Shown: positions 36,831 through 46,111 of the stretch, piece by piece | Layout: each line of letters begins with the position of its first letter | Numbering within the stretch: the first letter of the stretch is position 1 | Origin: an uncultured Aquimarina sp. | GTDB taxonomy: Bacteria; Bacteroidota; Bacteroidia; Flavobacteriales; Flavobacteriaceae | DNA: 64,000 nucleotides | Direction: 5' to 3' | Assembly (NCBI GenBank): GCA_947502885.1 | Contig: CANNBP010000014.1 | Span: 98,761 to 162,760, forward strand | The notes under the pieces: generated by a model | Told to the model about the DNA's origin: nothing | The model's database searches: none | The model's input: only the letters and a program-made list of their open reading frames with translations | Translations under genes and position numbers: made by a program

Positions 36831-37217
36831 CTATCTGTCCAAAATCTCTTTAATATTGGGCTTAAAGTAATTTGGGCCTTTTAAAACTTTACCATCTTCG
36901 CGGTATATTGGCTTTCCATCTTCTCCCAGTTTACTCATATTACTGCGCTGTATTTCATTAAATACCTCTTCAATTTTATGTTGTAAACCATGTTCTATTA
37001 TGGTACCGCATAAGATATATAACATATCTCCCAAAGCATCAGCGACTTCTATCAAATCGTTATTTTTAGCCGCTTCTAGATATTCCTCATTTTCTTCTTT
37101 CATTAAGTTATATCTCAAGGTATTTTTGGCTTCACCTAAATCTGCCACTGGCTCATTCTTATATCCTATTTCGAATGCAGTATGAAATTCTTGTACTGCA
37201 CTAATTTTATTTTTCAT
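36831..37217 (-). CDS. MazG-like nucleoside triphosphate pyrophosphohydrolase
   Basis: A 128-residue all-alpha NTP pyrophosphohydrolase. The metal-binding signature is EENEEYLEAAKNNDLIEVAD followed by ALGD, matching EExxE...ExxD. A C-terminal segment with KPIYREDGKVLKGPNYFKP is typical of the small flavobacterial subfamily. It hydrolyses (probably non-canonical) nucleotides to monophosphates in the cytoplasm. It is convergent with ilvE. Confidence 0.88.
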   Translation of the reverse strand: MKNKISAVQEFHTAFEIGYKNEPVADLGEAKNTLRYNLMKEENEEYLEAAKNNDLIEVADALGDMLYILCGTIIEHGLQHKIEEVFNEIQRSNMSKLGEDGKPIYREDGKVLKGPNYFKPNIKEILDR

Positions 37218-37260
37218 CGGTATGTTTTATAGATTATCTTTGCCGTAAAAATAGCAAAAT

Positions 37261-37452
37261 ATGTTTAGTACTGGTCAGTTAGCTTTTGCAGGGTTTTTTG
37301 TGGTTGCATTTATAGTTTTAATGATTTTTAGTTATCGCAAAGACATCAAGTTGCATCGTAAATATTACAAAGGCAGTATTTTTATCTTAATTGGTTTTAT
37401 TATCTTTATTTTATTACTATTCGTTTTAAAAACATATTTACAACCAGAATAG
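37261..37452 (+). CDS. small two-helix membrane protein
   Basis: A 63-residue inner-membrane protein with two hydrophobic helices (about 8-23 and 40-59) around a basic loop SYRKDIKLHRKYYKG. I recall similar small proteins in Flavobacteriaceae. It is divergent from the MazG-like gene (43-base gap) and precedes the subtilase operon by 145 bases. No function known. Confidence 0.7.
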   Translation: MFSTGQLAFAGFFVVAFIVLMIFSYRKDIKLHRKYYKGSIFILIGFIIFILLLFVLKTYLQPE

Positions 37453-37524
37453 TACAATTACCCCCTTTGATTAACAAACATTTGTAGCGTTACAAAATTT
37501 ATTATAGTGTATCTTTTTCACTTA

Positions 37525-37553
37525 TTTGTTCTCAAATAGGATAAAATACCTTG
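37525..37553 (+). promoter_or_regulatory. candidate promoter of the subtilase operon
   Basis: TTTG (37525-37528), an 18-base spacer, and TACCTTG (37547-37553), one T short of TAnnTTTG. It lies 45 bases before the ATG at 37598. Moderate match only. Confidence 0.35.
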
Positions 37554-37597
37554 TATTGGGTATGGATTAACAATTTGTTTTTTGAGAGTTTTGGACT

Positions 37598-39031
37598 ATG
37601 GACCAACAACTCAAATACGAATATCAAAGTTTTCTAGACATAGAAAGCATCACTTTTAGAAACATTGGCATTAGTGTAGACCCCAATGTTTTGAGAGAAA
37701 AAGATTTAGATTTTATTATTGACGCTGCTTCTTCTATTTCTAAAAATGGTAGTAGTCTAAAGTTTGATAATATCGATAATCTCAATAATTCAAGGAAAAT
37801 ACTCCTCGAAAAAGAGGTAGATTTTGACGATCTTTTTCATCATAATCAGTTAAAAGAAAATGAAGAAATAATAGGCACAAAAAGCTTTTATGTTCATTTC
37901 TACAATAACGATGATTTAAAAAGGTTTATTTCTTCTCGAGAAACTAATCATGTAGAAGTCACAAAAGATACTCTTACCTGCTTTTTTTCTTCAGAAAATA
38001 ATTCGCTAAAAAATTATAATCAATTAAAAGCACACCGAAAAGAATACAGAATTCAAAGTCTCGAACCTAGGTTTGTTTCTCTCTACCCTATACCATTGTA
38101 TAAAAGTGAAGGGATAACTCCTCTTGATCCTCAAATTAATTCGAAACACTACAATGCAATAAAACTGCCTTATAACACTTTTGGAAGTAACGAAATAACT
38201 ATTGCTGTATTGGATCTGGGAGTAGATACTTCTCATCCAGGACTTCAATTTTCAAGTACAACTAAACAAGTACAGGGAGATGCTTATAATGAAGGTAAAA
38301 ACCCGTACAAGTTTGATAATCACGGCACATTGGTTGCTGGATTAATAAAAGGATCAATTAAAAATAATAATAAAACATTTAGAGGAATTGCTCCTAAATG
38401 TAATCTTATTAGTTATCGAGTTGCAAAAAGCTGTAGGGCTCCTCTCTCGATCGAAATACTACCTGACTATGCCTTAAAAGGGATTAAGTGGGCTGTTGAC
38501 AATGGGGCTAAAATAATTAACTGTTCATGGAAAATAAATTATAAGCATAGCGACCTATTATATAAATACATTAAACATCACGCCACTACCAACCATACAT
38601 TGTTCGTTTTTGCAGGGGGAAATAATGGAAATGAAGTCGATTTCCCAGCTCGTATGAATTATGTTATTGCTGTTGGTGGAGCTACACATGATAAAAAGTT
38701 CGCTACCAAAGATAATTGTTGTTATAACAAGAAATGGTTCTCTAGCCCAGGTAAAGAAATAGATATTACAGCTCCCTCTAATTGTCTATGGTCTTTTGGT
38801 AATACTATTGCTCAGCCTAATGATTACTTTGATATGTTTTGGGCAACTTCTTGTGCTACTCCCATTGTAAGTGGAGCTATTGCTTTATATCTAAGTGAAA
38901 TTGAAAATTCAAAAGATACAGATTACACAAAAATATTAGAAAAATTAAAAAAATCTGCAGATCCCCTTATCAAAAAACCCACAAATGTAAAGGCTGGTTT
39001 TTTAAATATTAAAGAATTATTAACTTTTTAA
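37598..39031 (+). CDS. S8-family (subtilisin-like) serine peptidase without signal peptide
   Basis: A 477-residue subtilase. The catalytic triad is visible as Asp206 in IAVLDLGVD, His242 in DNHGTLVAGL and Ser418 in WATSCATPIVSGA (the usual GTS is ATS); the oxyanion Asn342 is in FAGGNNGN. Residues 1-190 are a distinct N-terminal region without recognised fold, perhaps an inhibitory prodomain. No signal peptide or membrane helix is seen, so the enzyme appears cytoplasmic. It is the first of four tightly packed genes with a sensor kinase and response regulator, so its activity or expression is probably tied to a signal. Cysteines occur near the active-site Ser. Confidence 0.88.
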   Translation: MDQQLKYEYQSFLDIESITFRNIGISVDPNVLREKDLDFIIDAASSISKNGSSLKFDNIDNLNNSRKILLEKEVDFDDLFHHNQLKENEEIIGTKSFYVHFYNNDDLKRFISSRETNHVEVTKDTLTCFFSSENNSLKNYNQLKAHRKEYRIQSLEPRFVSLYPIPLYKSEGITPLDPQINSKHYNAIKLPYNTFGSNEITIAVLDLGVDTSHPGLQFSSTTKQVQGDAYNEGKNPYKFDNHGTLVAGLIKGSIKNNNKTFRGIAPKCNLISYRVAKSCRAPLSIEILPDYALKGIKWAVDNGAKIINCSWKINYKHSDLLYKYIKHHATTNHTLFVFAGGNNGNEVDFPARMNYVIAVGGATHDKKFATKDNCCYNKKWFSSPGKEIDITAPSNCLWSFGNTIAQPNDYFDMFWATSCATPIVSGAIALYLSEIENSKDTDYTKILEKLKKSADPLIKKPTNVKAGFLNIKELLTF

Positions 39032-39042
39032 AATAATGTATT

Positions 39043-39669
39043 ATGGATTTTTCATCTACTATTTTATTAAACCCAGGTATTGAACGTTTTCAAGCGGTCT
39101 ACGCTGGACAAATTTATGGCACCTTTTTCGGTCTTTTTGCTAGGTGTGATTTTGAAACAGGGGAACATCAATCAGGAAAATGTACCTTAATAAAAAAAAT
39201 AAACTTAATTTTAATCAATTACAAAGGAGAAAAAAATGTAGAGCTAAGCCTTGATTTTCCCAAACCTGAATTTAAACCTATAGAACCTGCGGGTCCCGGA
39301 AGTGAAAAGAAAAAAATTATTAAATTGGATATTAATGCTAGAATTAGTAAAGAAGCAAAAGCTATTCAGGAAAATATAATCATTGATCTAACCAAATGGC
39401 ATAAGGATGGATTACTCGTTGAGCAAGGTGATACAATTCAATTCTACAGAAATACTGAACGTTTGAATACTAACTCCCTTGATAAACTAGAAGATCGCGC
39501 TTTTGTAAATGGTATGTTTGATAGTGAACATTTTATAAGAGATGGGATTTTTGTTATTCCAAAACCACAAATAGATTACGAAATAAAAGAAAATAAAATT
39601 CGAGACTGGGATATTAGTTATGGCAGTCCAAGTTGTACCCCTGGTAATAACTTTGTACAAATCGTTTAA
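39043..39669 (+). CDS. unrecognised 208-residue protein of the subtilase operon
   Basis: I cannot place it in a family. It has no signal peptide or membrane helix. The N-terminal 90 residues look strand-rich (ERFQAVYAGQIYGTFFGLFARC) and end in a Pro/Glu linker (KPEFKPIEPAGPG), followed by a mixed helical/strand part and a short C-terminal tail with SPSCTPGNNF. It starts 11 bases after the peptidase and ends six bases before the sensor kinase, so all are one transcript. It may be a substrate, inhibitor or adaptor of the peptidase. This is inference from position. Confidence 0.65.
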   Translation: MDFSSTILLNPGIERFQAVYAGQIYGTFFGLFARCDFETGEHQSGKCTLIKKINLILINYKGEKNVELSLDFPKPEFKPIEPAGPGSEKKKIIKLDINARISKEAKAIQENIIIDLTKWHKDGLLVEQGDTIQFYRNTERLNTNSLDKLEDRAFVNGMFDSEHFIRDGIFVIPKPQIDYEIKENKIRDWDISYGSPSCTPGNNFVQIV

Positions 39670-39675
39670 CCAATT

Positions 39676-41598
39676 ATGATCAAAAAGATTTTGTTACTAT
39701 TATTTTTTACTGCAAGTAATATTGCATATCTGCAGAATGGTAACGTTTCTAAATTTTATGAGGACTTTATAACACTTAATTATTCAGACATTTCCTCAAA
39801 CATTAACCTAAATGGTAAGGGAGAGTACTTCCCTTACCATACTTTTATTATGCAATTGCGACATAATGCTGGGCAAAACCCAAACAAAGACGCTAGAATC
39901 CTAGATATCCTAAAAAAAAACAAAGCTCTTGAAGAAAACCTTAGCCTTTATGACCTTGCAATCGGCACATATCATTTTTACAACAGCACCTATAATGAAC
40001 CTACTTTCAAAAACCTAACCAGTGCTTTAACACTCTCCAAGCAAGAAAAACAAGATAATCTTATAAAGATATGTCTTTTATCTTTGCTAGAGTTTTATGC
40101 ACAAGATATCGTTCAAAGTAACGAGGATTACAAAACTTATCTTCAGGAGTTTAAATCAAAAGCGAATACAGATATTGAAAAACTATGGTTTCATATATAT
40201 AACACTAAATTTGCATCAAAGAAAACATCAACAAAGCAATCAGAGCAGAAAGAAATATTAAAACAATTTTATACTTCTTTCTTAAATCTTCAAGAGCATT
40301 ATCTTAAAGGTTCTTATAATGATAATTTGAGTATTTACTATTATTATTTTAAAGGATCTTATCATAAAAACAAAGGAGACTATCACAACAGTTCTTTTGC
40401 TTATCTTAAAGTTATAGATTTAGCAGAAAATAAACCTTTTTTAAAATATTTGAAATTCACAAGTTATATTCATTTATGCCAAATTAACGCCAATAATGGA
40501 GATTACCAAAAAGCGAAATCAAACCTTGCTAATGCAAAAAAAGAATGGAATAAATCCGATACTTTATTCTCTAAGTTTGTGCAAAAAAGATTTACGGCTA
40601 TTTACTACTTTGAAAAGTTAAAACAATTTGAATCTGCATACTTCAATATTAAAAGCTCTATTCGCGATGAACAGAATCTACAAAAGGTAAAAAATACGAT
40701 TAAAATTTCCGAATTAAAGGTAAAACTCAATATTGCTGATAAAGAAAACGAAATAGTACAACTACAAAACACCAACTTAAAAACCGAAGCAAGTCGAGTT
40801 AAAAATAGAAATCTATTAATCGGATCCATAACGTTTATCATAATAGGATCTATACTAGTATTCTTAGTTTATAAAAATACCAAACGTAAACAGCGTATCA
40901 TCCAACAAGAGCATGAAATCAAAACCCAAAAAACAGAAAAACTACTCAAAGAGCAGGAGTTAAATGCTATAGATGCCATTATTGCTGGGCAAGAAAAAGA
41001 AAGACAACGTTTAGCCAATGATTTACATGATAATCTAGGAAGTACGTTAGCCACCATTAAACTTCATTTTCAGCATATACAGAGCAACCGACTTACCGAA
41101 AAAACTAAAGGTATGGAAGAACTGTATTCTAAAACAAATGAATTACTAGATGAAGCTTATAGAAAAGTAAGAACAATTGCTCATGAAAAAAATAATGGGG
41201 TAATGGCAAACCAAGGTTTGTTATCGGCTATCACAAAACTTGCCAAGAGTGTTTCTAATAGAGATGGTTTACAAATGGAAGTAAGGGATTATGGGCTTGA
41301 AGAAAGACTAGATAATACTCTTGAAATTTCAATCTTTAGAATCATTCAAGAGCTAGTAACAAATACCATAAAACATGCCAATGCATCTGAAATACATATT
41401 TCACTTACTAATCACGATTCGCTCTTGAATATTATTATAGAAGATAACGGCAAAGGTTTTAATGCCAAAGTACTACCCCAAAAAGAAGGAATTGGATTAG
41501 CAACTATCGAAAAACGTATCGAACATCTAGAAGGTACTTTTGAGATAGACTCGACAATAGGAAAAGGTACTAACATAATAATAAATATACCGATATGA
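39676..41598 (+). CDS. TPR-containing sensor histidine kinase (HisKA_3)
   Basis: A 640-residue kinase with a signal peptide (about 1-20), a periplasmic helical region of TPR-like repeats (about 60-340), a membrane helix near 380-400, a coiled coil, and a NarL-type kinase core. The phospho-acceptor is His451 in QEKERQRLANDLHDNLGS. The ATP domain has NTIKHANASEI, DNGKGFN and GIGLATIEKRIEHL. This architecture is common in Bacteroidota. It overlaps the response-regulator gene by four bases and should phosphorylate it. Confidence 0.9.
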   Translation: MIKKILLLLFFTASNIAYLQNGNVSKFYEDFITLNYSDISSNINLNGKGEYFPYHTFIMQLRHNAGQNPNKDARILDILKKNKALEENLSLYDLAIGTYHFYNSTYNEPTFKNLTSALTLSKQEKQDNLIKICLLSLLEFYAQDIVQSNEDYKTYLQEFKSKANTDIEKLWFHIYNTKFASKKTSTKQSEQKEILKQFYTSFLNLQEHYLKGSYNDNLSIYYYYFKGSYHKNKGDYHNSSFAYLKVIDLAENKPFLKYLKFTSYIHLCQINANNGDYQKAKSNLANAKKEWNKSDTLFSKFVQKRFTAIYYFEKLKQFESAYFNIKSSIRDEQNLQKVKNTIKISELKVKLNIADKENEIVQLQNTNLKTEASRVKNRNLLIGSITFIIIGSILVFLVYKNTKRKQRIIQQEHEIKTQKTEKLLKEQELNAIDAIIAGQEKERQRLANDLHDNLGSTLATIKLHFQHIQSNRLTEKTKGMEELYSKTNELLDEAYRKVRTIAHEKNNGVMANQGLLSAITKLAKSVSNRDGLQMEVRDYGLEERLDNTLEISIFRIIQELVTNTIKHANASEIHISLTNHDSLLNIIIEDNGKGFNAKVLPQKEGIGLATIEKRIEHLEGTFEIDSTIGKGTNIIINIPI

Positions 41599-42221
41599 TC
41601 ACTGTAGCAATTGCAGAAGATCACCAGTCTTTAATTGATGGTGTTGAACTGCTCCTAAGATATGAGGAAAAAATTAGTATTGTTGGCATGGCCAATGATG
41701 GAGAAGAGTTACTACATATTGTTCGTAGAAAACAACCTAAAGTGGTTTTAATGGACATTAGGATGCCCAAAATAGATGGGATTGCAGCTACTAAGATTAT
41801 AAAAAAAGAGTTTCCTCATATCAAGATAATCGCTTTTACGATGTTTGATCAAGAAGATGCTATACAACAAATGATAGCCGCAGGAGCTTCTGGCTACCTT
41901 CTTAAAAACTCTCCACTTGAAGAAGTTCTCACTGGAATACAACAAGTAGCTAAGGGGGAAACTTATTTTGATGGAGCAATTGATCCTTCTTTTTTTACAG
42001 AAAAAGCTAAATCAACTTCTACAAAACAATTATTATCTAAAAGTGAACGTGAAATACTACAATTAATTGGACAAGGCAAAACTTCTTCAGAAATTGCAAC
42101 TATACGTTTCAATTCTGTTTCTACCATAGAGACTCATCGTAAAAATATTATAAGAAAATTAGGCCTTCATGGTAAAGGTGAATTATTAAGATATGCTATT
42201 GAAAAAAAATATGATTTCTAA
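41595..42221 (+). CDS. NarL/LuxR-type response regulator
   Basis: A 208-residue regulator. The receiver domain (1-120) has Asp54 in VVLMDIRMPKIDG, and the C-terminal LuxR helix-turn-helix (about 145-205) reads LSKSEREILQLIGQGKTSSE with a recognition helix NSVSTIETHRKNIIRKLG. It is the last gene of the four-gene operon, coupled to the kinase gene. Its target promoters are not known; autoregulation of the peptidase operon is plausible. Confidence 0.92.
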   Translation: MITVAIAEDHQSLIDGVELLLRYEEKISIVGMANDGEELLHIVRRKQPKVVLMDIRMPKIDGIAATKIIKKEFPHIKIIAFTMFDQEDAIQQMIAAGASGYLLKNSPLEEVLTGIQQVAKGETYFDGAIDPSFFTEKAKSTSTKQLLSKSEREILQLIGQGKTSSEIATIRFNSVSTIETHRKNIIRKLGLHGKGELLRYAIEKKYDF

Positions 42222-42289
42222 AATTTCATCACACAAATTCACAGATCATTATTTATCCTTTTGTTCTAGTCAATCATATTAATAAAGCA

Positions 42290-42321
42290 AAACACCATCT
42301 CAAATAATCAAGATGGTGTTT
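42290..42321. terminator. bidirectional terminator
   Basis: An 11-bp stem (aaacaccatct / agatggtgttt) with a ten-base loop separates the response-regulator gene from the convergent DPP3-like gene. Confidence 0.75.
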
Positions 42322-42343
42322 ATATTTAAAACAAAGAAGTTTT

Positions 42344-44395
42344 CTAATTAACTTCTGGTAAGAAATTATACTTCTTACTATATTCTAACATTTGTGTATC
42401 AAAACCTTCTGGTTGTACTACATTAATTTTTGTGATTTCTCCATTTTCATCAGTCTCAGGAACCAAAACAGGGTTTACAAATCCACTATATGGTGCCGAA
42501 GTAAATTGCTTATTACGTTCTAATATCTCGGCGTGTAAAGTTTGATCAACTTTTACACCATAGCCTTCTACCAATTCTTCTGCAGCTTTATAATCTCCTT
42601 CTGATTTAATACGTTGTGTTTCTTTTAGTAAACGTCCAAAAATTTCACGTAATTTCTTATAATCATTGATATTATAATATGTCTTACCATTTTTTGTTAC
42701 TTTTTCTATAACGTTATCTTTTTCACCTTGTTCAAAAGCCCAAGTGCTCACCCATTGTCTATTTCTCATATGCGCTTCTTCAACATCATCTCCTAAATTA
42801 AGACGTATTAATTGCAGTATTAAAGCATTATTAATATATCTATCGTAAGCAGCCTTTCCTAGTTTTTCCCAATCATCAACCAATCCTAATTCTTGTAACT
42901 TCGGATCCATTAAATAATAAAGACCTACTAAATCTGCACGGCCCTCTTCCATTGTAGAAGCATAATTTTTTAGAGTTTCTTTAGTTTCTCCAACTCCCGG
43001 GTTTAGCTGTCCTGATGCATGGCCTATAACTTCATGCAAAGCTGTTAGTAACTTACTACTTAACTGCCCATACTTTTTCTGTAATTCAAACTCTTCATCA
43101 TCATGAACAAACTCTTTTAAACGATCAGTTCCTCTAGCATTATTGTAGGCATTAGTAATATTTCCTAAAGAAACAGATTTAGAACCTACTGCTGCTCGAA
43201 TCCAGTTTGCATTTGGCAGATTTACACCAATTGGAGTACTTGGTGAAGCATCTCCTGCTTCTCCTGCAACAGTTACAACCTTATATGTTACACCAACTAC
43301 ACTATCCTTTTTATGTTCTTCCATTAATGGTGAATTATCTTCAAACCACTGCGCATTTTCAGAAAGTACAGACATTTTTTGAGACATATCAAAGTCCTTT
43401 ATCTGTACAATAGTCTCATAAGATCCTCTGTATCCTAATGGATCGTTATACACTTCGATAAAGCTGTTTATATAGTCTATATTACCCTCGGTAGCAGCTG
43501 TCCAAGCAACATTATAATCATCCCATGTTTGTAAGTCTCCTGATTTATAATATTCAATTAATAACCCTAAAGCATCACCTTGTGCCTGATTTTCTGCAAC
43601 ACCTTTTGCTTTTTCTAACCATTTAACAATTTCATCAATTGCAGAACCATAAAGTCCTCCTGATTTGTACACCCTTTCTTTCACTTCACCATTTTCTTTT
43701 ACTAACTGAGAATTTAAACCAAAAGACAAAGGTTTATTAGGGTTAGGAGATTTCTTTTTACTATAAAATGATTCTACATCTGCATTCGTTACTCCTGGTC
43801 CGTATAAATTAACAGCAGACACTGCTACATTATCAACACCTTTTGCCTGATTAACCTTTTTTACATCTGTATCATTAAAAATTACCTCATAGACATCTTT
43901 ATCAATTTCGGTACTTGTGGCAGCGAGCAAAGAACTAAAATAATCTTTACTAAATTCTGGCTTAATTTTATCATTACTATAATGATGGTGAATTCCGTTA
44001 GAAAACCATACTCTTTTCATATATACTTCAAAAGCTTTCCAATCAGCAGCTTCTTTGTCCCCTTGATAAGTAGTATATATATTTTCTAACGCCTTTCTAA
44101 TAGTAAGGTTATGACGGTAATTTTGATCCCAAATAATATCTCTTCCACTCAATCCTGCTTGAGTTAGATAATATACAAGCTTTTGCTCTTTTAAAGTTAG
44201 GTTATCCCAACCCGGGATTTGGTATCTCAAAATTTTAAGATCAGCAAATTGTTCTACAACAAAATCGAATTTTTCTTCTATTTTCTCTTGTTGTTCTTCA
44301 TGTTTACTAATTTGATCCTTTACACTTGGATCTTTTTTACACGCTATAATTATACTGGCAATAGCTATAAAAAATAATACTTTATTACCTTTCAT
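42344..44395 (-). CDS. DPP3-like (M49) zinc peptidase lipoprotein
   Basis: A 683-residue protein with a lipobox (SIIIACKK, Cys19), so anchored in the envelope. The M49 zinc motif HEVIGH (454-459) and the downstream EEGRAD (483-488) match dipeptidyl-peptidase III, where the Glu residues bind zinc. The usual second motif EECRAD has Gly here instead of Cys. It removes dipeptides from oligopeptides. Similar proteins are sometimes mislabelled dihydrofolate reductase, for which there is no evidence here. It is convergent with the two-component operon. Confidence 0.85.
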   Translation of the reverse strand: MKGNKVLFFIAIASIIIACKKDPSVKDQISKHEEQQEKIEEKFDFVVEQFADLKILRYQIPGWDNLTLKEQKLVYYLTQAGLSGRDIIWDQNYRHNLTIRKALENIYTTYQGDKEAADWKAFEVYMKRVWFSNGIHHHYSNDKIKPEFSKDYFSSLLAATSTEIDKDVYEVIFNDTDVKKVNQAKGVDNVAVSAVNLYGPGVTNADVESFYSKKKSPNPNKPLSFGLNSQLVKENGEVKERVYKSGGLYGSAIDEIVKWLEKAKGVAENQAQGDALGLLIEYYKSGDLQTWDDYNVAWTAATEGNIDYINSFIEVYNDPLGYRGSYETIVQIKDFDMSQKMSVLSENAQWFEDNSPLMEEHKKDSVVGVTYKVVTVAGEAGDASPSTPIGVNLPNANWIRAAVGSKSVSLGNITNAYNNARGTDRLKEFVHDDEEFELQKKYGQLSSKLLTALHEVIGHASGQLNPGVGETKETLKNYASTMEEGRADLVGLYYLMDPKLQELGLVDDWEKLGKAAYDRYINNALILQLIRLNLGDDVEEAHMRNRQWVSTWAFEQGEKDNVIEKVTKNGKTYYNINDYKKLREIFGRLLKETQRIKSEGDYKAAEELVEGYGVKVDQTLHAEILERNKQFTSAPYSGFVNPVLVPETDENGEITKINVVQPEGFDTQMLEYSKKYNFLPEVN

Positions 44396-44417
44396 TTGTT
44401 ATATTTTATTGTTTTCA

Positions 44418-44425
44418 CAAATGTA
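44418..44425 (-). promoter_or_regulatory. -7 box of the DPP3-like gene
   Basis: On the minus strand TACATTTG matches TAnnTTTG exactly, 22 bases before the ATG at 44395. A matching -33 element is not clear. Confidence 0.35.
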
Positions 44426-44488
44426 ACAAAATAAAAGCATCTTAAAATTGATTATATTAGCTCATCAAACAACCTAAACTAACTAATA

Positions 44489-45523
44489 ATGAAGATCTTA
44501 AAATATTTGTTTTTTTTACTACTAATAGTACTAATTGGAGGTGCCGTATATGTTGCAACAATAAGCGGTGAATTTCAGGTAGAAGAAAGTAGAGTAATTA
44601 ATGCTCCTGATGAGTTATTATTTAATACAATTAATGAATACAAAACTTGGGATAAATGGGGACCATGGATGGATGAATCTGATGACCTGATAATGGAATA
44701 CCCAGAAAAAACAAGTGGCGAAGGAGCATCCTATAGTTGGAAAAGTGAAACTCAAGGAAGTGGTAAAATGGAAACCAATAAAGTAGCCCCATTTACCAGC
44801 ATAGATCAAGATATTACATTTATAACACCAATGGGTGAAAGTAAAAGTGATGTTTACTGGAAATTCGAAAAAACCGAAGATAATAAGACTAAAGTAACCT
44901 GGGGTATGAAAGGTACGCAATCCTTTATGGAAAAAGCTTTTTGGGCAACCCAAGACAGCACTATATCACAAATGCTTAGGCCTATGTATGCAAGAGGCTT
45001 AGAAAAACTAGAAACCTTTGCTACCGAAAAAATGAAAGAATATATGGTTCATGTTGATGGTGTAACTGAACATGGTGGTGGATTCTACATGTATAACGCT
45101 ACAGCTTCATCTATAGCAGCCATACCAGAAAAAATGGGGCAAATGCTACCTGCTGTTTTTGGTTATATGAAACAAAACAATTTACCTATGACAGGTAAGC
45201 CATTTACATTATACAATGAATATAATGAAGAACAAGGTACTGCCATTTTCTCTTGCGGAATACCGACAAGAGATAAAGTAGTTACTCCTAAAGAGAGTCC
45301 TATTCTTTGTGACTTTTTACCAAGACAAAAAGCAGTAAAAACCACTCTTAAAGGTAATTATACTAATTTAAAAGAAGCATGGGAAACCGCTTACAAATAT
45401 TTAAAAGACAATAATCTCGAGCCTAATGCAGATTCGGCTCCTTTTGAAGTATATGTTACAGACCCTAGTCAACAACTAAATCCAGCAAATTGGATCACAG
45501 AAATTTACGTTCCAATACTTTAA
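44489..45523 (+). CDS. SRPBCC / GyrI-like two-domain protein with N-terminal membrane helix
   Basis: A 344-residue protein with an N-terminal hydrophobic helix (3-24), an SRPBCC (START-like) domain (about 30-180, ESRVINAPDELLFNTINEYKT, MKGTQSFMEKAF) and a GyrI-like domain (about 185-340, MVHVDGVTEH, YKQNN, LDFLPRQKAVKTTLKGNYT). The combination is common in Bacteroidota and probably binds a hydrophobic ligand, but no enzyme activity is shown. It is divergent from the DPP3-like gene and ends in a strong terminator. Confidence 0.82.
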   Translation: MKILKYLFFLLLIVLIGGAVYVATISGEFQVEESRVINAPDELLFNTINEYKTWDKWGPWMDESDDLIMEYPEKTSGEGASYSWKSETQGSGKMETNKVAPFTSIDQDITFITPMGESKSDVYWKFEKTEDNKTKVTWGMKGTQSFMEKAFWATQDSTISQMLRPMYARGLEKLETFATEKMKEYMVHVDGVTEHGGGFYMYNATASSIAAIPEKMGQMLPAVFGYMKQNNLPMTGKPFTLYNEYNEEQGTAIFSCGIPTRDKVVTPKESPILCDFLPRQKAVKTTLKGNYTNLKEAWETAYKYLKDNNLEPNADSAPFEVYVTDPSQQLNPANWITEIYVPIL

Positions 45524-45537
45524 AAAATAATTATAAA

Positions 45538-45573
45538 AAAAACCGCATTGTATTTAATTACAATGCGGTTTTT
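45538..45573 (+). terminator. strong intrinsic terminator
   Basis: A 15-bp perfect stem (core aaccgcattgta / tacaatgcggtt) with a six-base loop and a T-rich tail directly after the SRPBCC gene. Confidence 0.9.
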
Positions 45574-45710
45574 ATTTTTTAATTCTAGATCAACCTCCTA
45601 AATCGATCTAGAAATGATAATAAACACTAATTTAGCCTCCAGTCAAAAAAGTAAATAATCAATTTACGACCTCAAAAGATATACCTTAAGAAAAGAAAAT
45701 CATAAAATAA

Positions 45711-46076
45711 ATGAAGCAAGTACTTTTAGTATTTATAGGGGGAGGAACAGGTAGTGTTGCCAGATATCTTATCAGTAAGTATCTTAACAGCTCTTCTGCA
45801 GCAATACCTTACGGAACATTTACAGCCAATATTCTAGGCTGTCTTATAATAGGAATAATATTAGGCCTCGCCTTAAAAAATAGTGTTATGTCTCAAAATA
45901 CTGTAACGTTTTTAGCTACAGGTTTTTGTGGTGGATTTACCACGTTTTCAACATTTGCATACGAAAATCAGACATTACTAAAGTCAGGAGACTATGTTAG
46001 TTTTTTAGTCTATGCTATTGGATCATTTGCAATCGGAATAATACTTATTTTTATAGGTATGTTTATTACAAAATAA
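45711..46076 (+). CDS. crcB: fluoride-efflux channel CrcB (Fluc)
   Basis: A 121-residue, four-helix membrane protein that exports fluoride as a dual-topology dimer. Family hallmarks are FIGGGTGSVARYLIS, PYGTFTANILGC and the ATGFCGGFTTFSTFAYE loop with the conserved Gly and Phe residues of the pore. I searched the 110 upstream bases for a fluoride riboswitch and found none. A 9-bp inverted repeat (TTCTAGATC / GATCTAGAA, 45583-45613) lies upstream but does not resemble that riboswitch. Confidence 0.95.
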   Translation: MKQVLLVFIGGGTGSVARYLISKYLNSSSAAIPYGTFTANILGCLIIGIILGLALKNSVMSQNTVTFLATGFCGGFTTFSTFAYENQTLLKSGDYVSFLVYAIGSFAIGIILIFIGMFITK

Positions 46077-46111
46077 AACACTTCTTCCTAAAGTAGTATA
46101 GTACATAGTTT

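Noticed and set aside
42344..44395. Dihydrofolate reductase as product of the DPP3-like gene
   Set aside because: The HEVIGH and EEGRAD zinc motifs define an M49 peptidase; no reductase fold is visible.
45600..45710. Fluoride riboswitch upstream of crcB
   Set aside because: No match to the conserved riboswitch core; only a simple 9-bp inverted repeat.
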